NCBI RefSeq assembly: GCF_007859865.1
Contig: NZ_SJPI01000003.1
Coordinates: forward strand, 1 to 64,000
DNA: 64,000 nt
Direction of reading: 5' to 3'
Origin: Rubripirellula amarantea
GTDB lineage: Bacteria; Planctomycetota; Planctomycetia; Pirellulales; Pirellulaceae
In this document: one piece after another, positions 22,101 to 34,100 of the stretch
Numbering within the stretch: position 1 is the first letter of the stretch
Layout: every line of letters starts with the position of its first letter
Program-made: the position numbers and the translations under genes
Notes under the pieces: generated by a model
Told to the model about the DNA's origin: nothing
Database searches by the model: none
The model's input: only the letters and a program-made list of their open reading frames with translations

Positions 22101-25100
22101 AAATCCACATCCGGAACCAACCGGCGACCATTTTCGGTCAACAATACACTTTCAGGTGTGATCGTGTCCTTGTCCGGGCCAGTGCCAGCCGGATCGAGTA
22201 ACTGAATTTCAAAGAACTCGACAGTGCCTGAAGTCAACCGAACGAACGACTCGTCCGTGTCTTGATCACCACCGACAACGAAGATTCCGATTGCATCCTC
22301 GGGGGTCGTCAAGACTGCTACCGGTTGCGTTCGATCGGCTCGATCAATGGCACCACGGTCGATCGTCACGACTCCACCACCGGGACCGGCTGGGTTGATC
22401 AATGGATCGTCGAAGCGAGGTTGTCCGTACGCATCAAACAGCGGAGCAATAATTGGCGAAGACGCCAGCCCAACAGGTTGCTTGACGGTGTTGACGAACT
22501 CAGTTCGATCATCAAGCGACGAGAATGAGCTGTCGATGACGTTACTGCCCGCTCGTGGAATGTAGATTCCGCGTGCTGGGTCTTGGAACACTTCCCCGGC
22601 GATGGTGATATCTGTCGAGTCGAGCGGAATGTTTGAGTTTGCCGTCACGTTAGCGTGATAAGCGTTACCGCCAACCGTAGTTCCGGCTGCTTCGCTCGAC
22701 GCGTCCACGTTGAGCCCTGTGTCAAACCCAGAGATCAAGTTATTTAGAATCGTTGGGCTAGCGTTGGACTGAACGATGATGCCCGAACCGGTTTGGTTAC
22801 CAACAACCGTGTTGTTCACGATTCGACCGATTGGAACCGCAGCCGGAGATTGTCCGTTGTTAGCCGTCCCACCCGAGTACAAGATGCCGCCACTGGCTGC
22901 GTCCACAATCAGGTTGTTGACGATCACGGTACCAGGGATCAATTGATCCGTGTTCACATTCCGCAGCAGGTTTGCCACGCCAGGTCTTGGCAACTCATCG
23001 AGTCCTACACCGGACGCAACTCCTAAACCACGTTGACCACTTTCGGCTCGAATACCGAAACCGGAAGCATTGCTGATCAAATTGCTTGAAATGATTAGCT
23101 GACCTTGTTCATCCACACGGTTCACGTCGCCGGTGCCGAAGTGGTAATCCACCATCAACACATCGCGATCAGGAATTTCCGGCGAAAACGCAGCATTCGG
23201 ACGAACCGTCAATTGGTATTCACCATAGCTGCCATCGGCAGAACTAATCGCAATGTCGTAGTAGCCATCTGTCGGAGCGGTGAATCGCAAGAACGCGCCC
23301 GCTTGAGATTCGCCAGGTGCAACAGTTACCGTTGAAGCCGCAACAGCGTTGATGAATTGACCAGCAGCGTTGAGCGAGCTGTCTTCGTCCAGAATCGTGA
23401 TTAGCGGTTGAGTGAGAACCTCCGCTCCACGAGTGAATCCTGCTGAGTCCACGTCTATATCAACGCTTTGCCCGGCGCCCATGTAAATCCGGACAAAATC
23501 AATATCATCCGCAGGGGCGTTGGCCAGCAGTACGGGGCCTTTATTGTCGGCGGAATTACCAGTGGTGACTTGGTCACCAATTTTGCCAACCGCAACAATA
23601 ACGTCACTCGCTCCGTCGATGAAGTTAGTCACGGCGGCACGAGCTGGCTGATCGCCGAACGTCGTGTAAGTCACCGTTTGCGAATCGTGATCGACAACCG
23701 GAATCAATTTCGACGTTTCGCGTCCTTGGAACGTTTCTTCATCGACCAAGTCCAGCTTGATAAAGCGTCCGCGTCCTGGGTTCACCATGATCACGTCGCC
23801 AAACAATTCAACACGATCGGATGTCGTGACACCGACCTCCAAACTGTCACCCGTCGCGGCGCGAATACCGAGTGCGTTGTACGATTGAGCTGAATTGATC
23901 GCGTTGCGAATCGCTGCAGCGGTGTCGAACGATTGATCGTTCGTCGGATCGAAGAAAACGGGCACGTTACCGTTCGTCACGCCCGGTTCGAGCGAACTAT
24001 CGAACTCGTACGTGAGTTGTCGCGTTCCGTTATCAAGAACGAACGTATCACCATCAAGCAGATAGATTCCTGCCTGCGCGATAAGGGTTACCGCTTCATC
24101 GTTCAAACGATCATTGGTATCGAAGGAGCGACCCAAAGCTGCAGCACCGATGATTGCCAAGCCGCCCGGGAAGTCAGTCGAAACACCGTATTCGTCACTG
24201 GTGCGGATCTCGAGAGAGTAACCACCCGTGAGCGTTTCGTTAGGACGCTCTGGTTGAACCGCACCGGCCCGAGTATCAGGAGTCGTTTCGGGGTTCAGAA
24301 CGAAGTCACGAAGATTGTTCGGAGCATTGAGCACCATTTCACCGCGTTCAGCAAAACCAATGATGATGTCGGTCAAGTAAACACCAGTAATGTCGTTTTC
24401 AGCGCCACCTTGGGAATCAACTTGGTTGGTCGCAATCGCCGTGGGCCGTGCTTCACCAAATATCTCAGTTGGCAATCCTGTCAAGAACGGCGAAACATAA
24501 GCGGAAACACCGTAGGATCCCACATCAACTGGCGTTGCGTTGTACACGCGAATGCGATCGCCACCAAAGATTTGATAGTCTTCTGCTGAAGCAAAGTTAT
24601 CGCCATTCGTCGTCGCCAGACGTCCAAAACCCTCCGCCAATGCAACTTGCATGATCGGTGCAATCTCTTCCGAAGTCATCGTGGAATCGACGAGGATCGG
24701 AATGTTACCCGCAGGAACGTTGTAAGAAACGATTGCCGAATTCGGGTTGAGTGTCGCCACCGACGAAGCGTTCAACAGATACACTTCGCGACTGGAGAAG
24801 AGATAACCTTGCAGGCTTGGTGGCAGCGCCGCGTTTAGCTTGCTGGCGATTTGCGCGGAGGTATCACCGTCTTGGAAGAACACTTGGCCAGGTACCGGCC
24901 CGCCTATTCCCTCGACAAACGTGATCGTGATTGGTGCAGTCCCCAGAATGTCATCCTTGCTGATGATCTGAAGCTGTTCGCCGTCGTCCAATTCACTGCC
25001 CGCAGGCACCAAGATTGGGATCGCCGATTCATCAATATCAATCGATGATCGAAGGAATTGCGGAGCACCATCATTGACGGTGACCGTTGCACCTGGGGCG

Positions 25101-28100
25101 CCAATGTTGATTCCATTGCCATCCAAATCAATGAACGCTTGGAACTCAAACGGTAAGGCGTTCAGGATGTCCGCATACAGATCTGATCCTAAATCAGCAT
25201 CGTTGTAGAAGATCGAAACACCCGCGACTGGCGGCGCTGTCGATCCTTCTTGAAGGAACACAATCGTTTCCGACAATCCACCTAAGGAAACGGTGATACT
25301 TTCGCCCGATCGAAGATCAACACCATCTTTGACGTCGATATTCGTTACGGTTCGCGAGAACGAGTTCGCACCGATTTCAATCAACGAATCCGGATCGAGA
25401 CTACGAATGGCTGTGGCGCCAAGAATCTGAACGACAGGACCGGAAACGTTGTTGTTGATGACGATTGCCCGCAATCCGGACGGTAAGACCGACTGCAGCA
25501 ACTCATGGAAATTCGCTTGGTTGTTGGGACCAGGAGCATAACCAACCACGGGTGGACTAACCGTGCTGTTGTCTTGGTCCTCGAACGTCACGTTGACGTT
25601 CCCGTACGGAGAAATGATCTGCAGTTCGTCATCGTCTTCGAAGTCAGCCCGATCGTTCGGAAGCCGCACATAGAACCCGAGAGTTGGTCCGTCGACGATA
25701 TCCGAATCTGGATCGGTTGTCGCAGTCCCCGTCGAATCATAAATGGTTACCGTGTCACCGATGACCGTAGAGATATATTCGTTGTTCGGAATCGCAATGT
25801 CGAGATTCGCTGCGATTTCAGCGGCAGTATCGGTGGTCTGATAGTAGACGGTGCCAGGAATAGCCGTAGTAGCGACAGCAACTTCGATGAAGTTGATCGT
25901 TGTAGTACCGAGTGCCCCGAAAATCCGCAGCGTATCATTCATCAACGGCGTCGTACCATCGGGCATCTGAACTGCCTGAACAGGGATCGGTTGATCAACA
26001 ATGCTGCTGTGCGTCGCATTGTCCGCGAAGACGAGCAAACCCGTGTCCGTCGAGTTGACCAAAGGATCAAAGCTTGCTGGCAATGCAGCGAGAACTCGCT
26101 GCACCATTTCCGACTGTGTCACGCCAGAAAAGAAGTGAACAGTTCCCGGTCCTTCGGGCACAGGATTCATTACAAATTCAAGGCTAACAGTTTCCGTCGC
26201 ATTGCTAATCGTCATGACGCTGCCATCGGTATAGCCATCTCCATCAGGAATCAACAATTCCAAGCGGTTTTGCGTGACCTGCAGATTAGACGTGCTATTG
26301 ACCGCAGTTGCGGCAACGGCCGTCAGTCCAATGGGACTATTCATGAACGTGATGCGACCGTCTGTTTCAAGAATCGCATCCAACGCTTCAGGGAACCGAT
26401 CAATCAAGCGACTGCTAATCTGCAGTGCGGATTCAGCAGGACTGAAGATGAACTCGTTGGCATTCCCCAATGCATCGGCCGCTTCGACAAACACGATCGT
26501 TGTCGTTGTGCCAGCACCCGTCACCGTGAAACCATCGCCGGACGATAGGAAAATTCCGTCAGGCACGATCAACTGATCGGACGTTTGCGTGACTCGGACA
26601 GGGTTGGATTCACCGATCGGCGAATCACCCACTGCAACCACATTCGTTGCAGCCAAAACGCTGATCAAAGGTCCGCCATCGGAAACCGCTCTCATTACCT
26701 GCGGAATGGCGCGGATCACTTTCTGAGCGATCACGCTAGCAGATTCCGCTGCTGAGAATTGCACTTCACCGGGGTTCGTCGCTGGGCCAGTAACAAACGT
26801 GATCGTGGTGGGTCCACCGGGGCCGTCGAGGATAAACGCATCGCCGTCCTCAAGCTCCGTTCCATTCGGGATCACAATATCTTTACCAACAATTGTGGTG
26901 AAGCTAACGGTCGAACCCGAGTCATTGTCGATCAGATTAAGCGTTTCGCGGTCCGTGATTTGGTCACCGTCGGTGGCAACCAACTCGAATGAACCGTACT
27001 GGTGGCGCAGATTACCAGCGGTTGAGAAGTCAAACCGAATGCGAACGTTTTCGCTACCGGCGAAAGGCGAGATATCGACGCGAGCTTGACGCCAATTGAT
27101 TTGCTCGCCAGGACTGGAATCGAACAATTCCTGAACAGGAATCTCGGACGTTTGATACTGGTCGAACTCGTCAAGCGCGATAGCGCTGCGATACTCATTG
27201 TTCGTCGCCAACAACTGCCAAACACCGTCATCACCGGCAGCATAGGCACGGAAACTGTCGTTCTGCAGGTCTGTTGGTCCGGTGTAGTCATCGCCGGCTT
27301 CGACTTCAAGATAGTAAGTGAAGTAGAGCGTTGGCTTATCGTCTGGACTGTAGCCTTCAAGGCTGAATGGGTTTGAAATGACCGTCCCGTGCGCACCGCC
27401 AGCGGCCAGTTCACCCAACGGATCACCGTCTGGTCGTGACACCGTATTGTTGTCCGCGCTGCCATCGATTTCAAAACCGAAGTAAAGCGAGTTACCGCCA
27501 ATCGTATCGGTGCGTGAGCCATCATAGGGCTGTTCGACAAAGTGACCGTCTTCGTCATCACGGTCATTCGTGACATGCCAAGGGTTCTGCTCAGTCAAGC
27601 TAAACGCCAACCCATTAGGTGCACGGCCGATGGGGGTTGTTCCCTCGAACGTCAATGGAATCGCCGATCGACCGTTGTAGAAGACATTGGCGGGAACCAA
27701 CTCACCACCATCGATCTCAAGACCATACAACCATCCGTCCGCGGTGGTTGCAAACATGGTTTGACGATACTCGCCGTTGTTCAAGGTTCTCGGGCCTAAG
27801 GTCATTCCCGTAAACTGAACGCCACCTGTGATAGGGTTGACTGATGCACCAACGTGACGAGGATCCGGTGTGACAACCCCATAGTACGTCGTCCGGATGA
27901 TGTTGCTGGCACGAAGGAAAGGGGTTCCCGGGCCTGGGACCGAATCGGTGTAATCAAAGAAGTGAACACCACCTCGATCAGTCACAGCCAAGACCGTTGT
28001 AGAATCATTACCGGCCAAACCGTTTGGATTGACCGCATCTGGAACAATCGCGATGCCCGTAATGTCACCGCCATCGCCCCCGGTATTGAAAATATTGCCA

Positions 28101-31100
28101 GTGTCGATGATGCCGAACTCTACGTCGGCAGTCGCCGCTCCATCGCTCGGCGAGTACGGTGATGTCCCATCGAAAGTTCGGTGCGCATCAGTATCAGTTG
28201 AACCACGACTCGTGATTTCGCCACTGCTTGATACAAACTGATAAATCAGGTTGCGTGAGTAAAGCGAAAGATCCATTTCGGTACCACGACCATTGTTGTC
28301 GCGGTAGCCGACGCCGATAAAGCGTTCTGTGTCAGCAACAGCTACGGTGTTAACGTTCGTAGCATGAGGAGAGTCCCCATCGCTAATCGGGAAGGCAATC
28401 GCGCTGATTTGCAATTCTGCATCCGGATCCGCTTCCAAATCGTCTCCTGCGGCATTGTTGCGTTGGAAAGTGACACCGTCATCACCAATGTTGGTTGCCG
28501 TTCCGTCCGCGGGGCTGATCTGCAAGAAGTTGCCCGTGTTGGCTCCCGTCTTGGGTCCCGTTCCTGGTTGCGGCCCCGTTGAGAACGTTTGCAATTCACC
28601 GTCACGTCGAATCGCTAAGTCATCGGTGGGTTGCCCCGACTGACCAACCAAGCGTTCCATAACCCCGGTAAACGGATTGAAACTGGTCAGTGTGGTTGCA
28701 TTGTTCCCTGAAATCGAACCGTTCAAGTTGACAAACAAACGGACATCATCAAGTCCATAGTTAACAACTGAGTTGGCATCGAAAATTGGCGAAACGATTG
28801 GTGCGTCAGCGGTATACTCAGCCGATACACCAATCACATCATCCGAGATCCGACGAATTGAATTGATGGGCATGATTCGCACATCAGTATTCGTCGGCGT
28901 ATCAAGGAAGAATTGGTCTAACGATTGAGGCACCGCAATGGCACTACTGACGGCCACATAGTAGGTGCCTTCGGGAAGCTCTACTGGTCCGATGTGAGCG
29001 TCAAGAACACCCGTGGAACCACCTTGCAAATTCGTGGTGTCATCGCCTTCGAAAGGACGGCCGACATCATCGGCGATGTTTGAATCTCGCGAATGAAGGA
29101 TCAAACGACCGGTCGAATCGAAAACGGCGAGCGAGGTATTTACCCGTCCCAATCCATCGGCGTAGTCGACATCAAACGTCGTCGTCACAAATCGAGTTTC
29201 GAAGTCAAAGACATCTGGCTCGATGTCCTGCGCAAACAAGTCGATTTGGTAGACGTCGATGTCGTCGGACGCTGCGAACCCGGCTGTCGGAGCAATGTTG
29301 CCGATATTACCAGACACCTTCAACGAGGCACGGTCAGTCGTTAGCAAGTTACCCAATTGGGCTGCATTCGCATTGCTAAAGGTCAATCCAGCCGTGTCCA
29401 CATCGACGGCCGTTCCGTTGCCGAGATAATTCAAATCCTCAGTAGCTTCACCGGTCAACGGCGAGTGAAGAGGAGCACCGCTGACAGTGATCGCATCGGT
29501 GGCGTAACGGATGTCCGCCAACTGAACGGTCGAGCCTGCGACTTCGTCTGCTTCACGCAAGCGAATCGACAAACTGTATTGGCCAGAGGATGAGGCGTTC
29601 TTGCTACGAACGCGTATGTAGTAATCGTTGTCCGTTCCCGTCCCATCGAGAACGACACGCATTCCGGCATCAAGACCGTTCTCAGTTTCCACGTTGCCGG
29701 TTCTCACGACAAACAATGGTCGAACCGCCCCCGGAGACAACAAGTTATTGAGCAACGTCGTACTTCCCGATGTCGCAGTACGCTCGGCAAACGAATTGTC
29801 ACTTCTAGCTAAAACTTGGTTATTGACGTCAATCAGTTCGACGATGGTGTCGAGTCCGTAAGAGGTATCATCGATATCGATGTAAACCACGGTCCCACCA
29901 TCGGCCTCGAACTTGTACACATCGCGGTCAGTATCGGAAGCAAGCGTTCCACGAACGTGGAAGCCAAGTCGCTCGTTCTCGTCACCGGAATACTCATCGC
30001 TAGCAAGCGAACCGATCACCTGCGCCGAATCAGCGATCGCATTTTCGGTCACCGCGGCGGGGATCGCTCGTTCATTTTCAAGGACGTACGCAACATTGCG
30101 ATCATTGACGTATGGCAGCAGTGTGATGCCTTGCCAATCGCCCGCTGCAGGAGTTGCATCAACGTTATCCGTGTTCGTTTGCGCAATGCCTTCGGATGTG
30201 AAACCGGCACCTACCGAGTCATCTGCCAGCGACGTCAAAATCACTGGGAATCCAGGTTGACCAAGAACCTGCAGAGTTCCACCAATTCGATCGTCGATAT
30301 CTAACGGTTGGCCTGTACCGATCAGTTCGCCGTTGGGGCCAAACTTGACCACCAAGCTTTGGTTGGCATCACTGCGCAACCGTAGACCACCACGCTGGTA
30401 GTGTGATGACGTGATGATTTGACCGTTGACAACGTGAACGATGTCTGTGTCGTCCCAAACGCTTTCCGTTTGCAATTCTTCACTGCGAACAAGCAATCCG
30501 TTGATGCCGTTGCGATCAATGCGATTGTCTGAAATCAAAGGCCCTTGATTATCGCGATCGCTCACGAACAAATCAGAGACACCGGTCGCACGACCGTGAT
30601 CTAAGTTGTCGGTGAAGTCCAAAGCATCCGGGTTGATGCTGATCGCGGCGCCTTCGTTGTCGATGATCGTATTGTCGACAATGATTGGTTGGCTGCCACG
30701 CACGAAGATCGTGGCTGGGCCGTTGAACCCACGCCCCGCACGGACGGATTGTCCTTGGAAACCATCCGCGTTGTCTCGGAATACCGAGTGTGCAATTCGC
30801 ACATCAGCTTGAAGGATTTCCACTGCATTTGAACTGGCGAATCCACCAGCGATAGGTGTGGTGCTACCACCGTATCGAACCTCGACATAATCCAAGCTTG
30901 CCGTCGCATCTTGACGGAAGACCAACCCGCCCCAATTACCCGGAGTCGCCGGGGTCGCGTTGCTGTTGGTGTCAAATGTACCACCAGCACCAAAATCATC
31001 ATCGAGACGACTGGTGAAAATGATTGGATCACCGTCGGCACCTTCCGCATAGAAGTCGGAACCGAAACCAGCTTCGATCCTAGCGTTTTCAGATTTGATA

Positions 31101-34100
31101 ATCAGACCGGGATCAATCGAAAGTCGCGCATCGAATCGCGGCAGATAGCGTGTGTCATCATCAGAAGGATCTGTCGGGTCGATTCCATCCGACGCTTCCG
31201 CCGCATCAGGCAATGTTCCACGGGCCGCGTTGCCATGGTCGACGAAAAACGTTGAACTGCGATCGAGTTGTGCAATGAATCCATACTCACCCGTATCCGG
31301 GTCGAGTCGGTACAGCCGTCGTCCGGCGTATTCAGCGGGAGCAGCCGGCAAGTTGTTCAGTCGCAACGCGCCACTGGCTGTCGCCGCACGCATGGTCGTT
31401 GGCAAACTAGCGAGTGATTCACGTCCTTCAGATGTCACATAGGTCAAGCGATAGTCATAGAGATCCCCGTCGACCAGACCAGTGCCAGTCGAGGTGGCAT
31501 TGGAGAACGTCACATTCATGACATCTGGACGATCGGCTAACTTCAACGGTCCGCCGGGCTGACCCTGCAGCACAAGAACTTGGCTCAACACGTGAACAAT
31601 GTCACGGTCATCAAAGCGACCGGCAACCGTCATCGGCTCCGTCTGGCCGACCGCTGGAGTTACCACTCGGACGAATAGTCCGTTGGTCGTATTACGAAGC
31701 AATCGGTTGCCAGAGATCTCAGGTCCAACTCGGTCGTAATCGCTAGTGAATCCAGCCACACGTTGGAACAACGGCGAATGAAAATTGGTTTCGCGGAAAC
31801 TATTAGGATCCGCGCTGATCGCTGCGTCCGCATTGTCGATGATCGTGTTGTAGATCAACGTCGGACGACTCTCAGACATCTGCAACGGGCTTACCGCTGG
31901 TTGGCTTGATGAAATGGAACCACCGCCGTATCGAATTTCAGCGTGCGAGGAATAGTCTAAGAAGATCCCTTCACGTTCCCATACGCCGCGTCCCTCGGAC
32001 AAATCAAAGTCGTTCCGGAACTCGATGCCAGCCCAATTACCGGGCTGCGGCAATACGGCCAAACCGTTGGTGTCAAATCCCTTGGTTGCATCGTCGTAGC
32101 TGGTGATGAAGACCGTTCCCAAACCTTCGACAGTCGAATTTCCATTCGCATCGAGGATCGTCGGCGTACCAAGAATTTGCAGGGCGGCAAGTGATCGGTC
32201 CTCATCTACCGATTCGCTACCGACGCTAATTTTGGCCGAGCGCAACTTAAGGATTGCACCGGCGTCGATCATGACCGTGACACCCTTGGGCACTTCAAAA
32301 TCGCCACCATCGGCCAAAACTCGATTGCCGCTTCCGCCTCGTCCAATCTCGTAAGCGAGGTTGTCGTCATCGGTCTGGATCAAACCGTCGTTACCACCGT
32401 TGGGCAGCAAGCGAACGATATCGTTGGGTCTGGCAACCGATGGGCTAAAGGCGGTTGAGATGGTCCGATAGGGACTGAGTATCGTTCCGTCACCGTTGAC
32501 GTCATCGCCATCGAACTTATCAACGAAAATGACCCGAGGTTCGTCGGCCGCAGGCGTCGCCACATCGCGTGCAACTCGGAACCAAAAATTGAAATCGCCT
32601 CCTTCGCGTCCGTCGCCATCACCATCGAGGGCGGATCCAGACGTGTCGGTAATCGTATCGCCGACTTGCGGCACAAACGTCACTCGCAATTCATACTTAC
32701 CTTCCGTTACGCCGCCGAGACCACTGTTGGCGACCTTAGCGTTGTACTCCTCGTTACCAGCAGCGCTGACTCCGATCACGTACTTCGTCGGAACGGGATT
32801 ACCGTTGGCGTCGCGATTGACAACAAGATCGACACCGATCAACGAATCGTCGCTGAAGAAATCGTCATTGGTCGCCACCAATTCGTATTGTCCCGCAGCA
32901 GCATCAACGACCTTATAGAGCGTCAGATACGTGTCGAGCAGACTCGAATCTTCGAGTCGCTGGGCAAACGCTTCCGCAGTCACCTTGCCCTCGTTCACCG
33001 CAGTGAACTCATAAAGGTCGACATCGTTTGATTCCGGACGATGCAAAGCTTGACCGGCAATGATGTTGCCTTGTGTCAAGAAGTCCGGCTCAACGGGAAG
33101 GTTCGCTCCGCCGAGCAAAAATCCTTGCGAGGTTGGTTCAGCAGGTGAAGACCCGCCCGTCGCATCGCCCGCAGGCAACTCGAAGGTGTTCCCAAGTCCA
33201 AGCAGCGATCCAACGCCACGAAGCGCTTCTACGAACCAACTAGGACGAGTATCAGGGCTGACGCCATATCCATCGTACCAATTTTCACCCGCATCTAAGA
33301 CCAACACACCCTTGGTAGGATCCTGATCGTTGACACGGTAGGCACTGTATGGAACTCCAGATCCGGTATCGACTGAAATCGCGATGGCTCGCAGGTCACC
33401 GGTAACAATTTGAAGACCGCTATTGGCGGTCTCGACGAACTCAACGCCCAATCGCTCGGAGTAAAGATCTAACACCTCACGCAATCGCTGACGCTGCGCA
33501 TCGGTGATTGCGTTATCAAGATTGTTACCCTGCGTGTCTTCACCGTACAAGTTCGCAAAATTGTACTCGAACACGTTGATGCCAGTCGTCGAATCGACGC
33601 GTCCGACAGTGGGAGCATCACGCCGATAGTCGCGTAGACCTGATGCATCGGCTGCACCGGGCCATGGAGCAGCTATGTCATTCTTGGCCTCGATCAAACC
33701 CTCGGAAACAACGATACTTTGAGTCGTGTTTCCAAACGTGACGCCGAGACTCTGAGCCGTCGAGAAAGTATCGCCGGCATCGGCTGATGCATCAAACGAT
33801 CCAGGCAACGCATTGGAAATCGCTTCGCCGCTACCAACACGCAACCGGAATGTCCCGCCACCGTTAGCGCTGGCAGGAACAAGATTGGATAAGCCACCAC
33901 CAGGGAAAGTCAGTCTGGCACGATTGAGGACCGGATCGTAGCTGACCGTGGTAGGTGTCGTTACCGCATCGTCGGTTCGTTCGATCGTGCCGCCGGTGTA
34001 GACGAGTTGATAGAACCTCGGTTGAACAACCGGCAACATACTATTGTTGTTGTTGATAGTCCCCGCGTTTCGATTCGATAGCGGATCATTGTTGAAGTAA

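Noticed and set aside
25505-26548. 347-residue plus-strand ORF opposite the giant gene
   Set aside because: It lies antisense to the repeat array, is Arg/Asn-rich as antisense shadows are, and has no recognisable domain or ribosome site.
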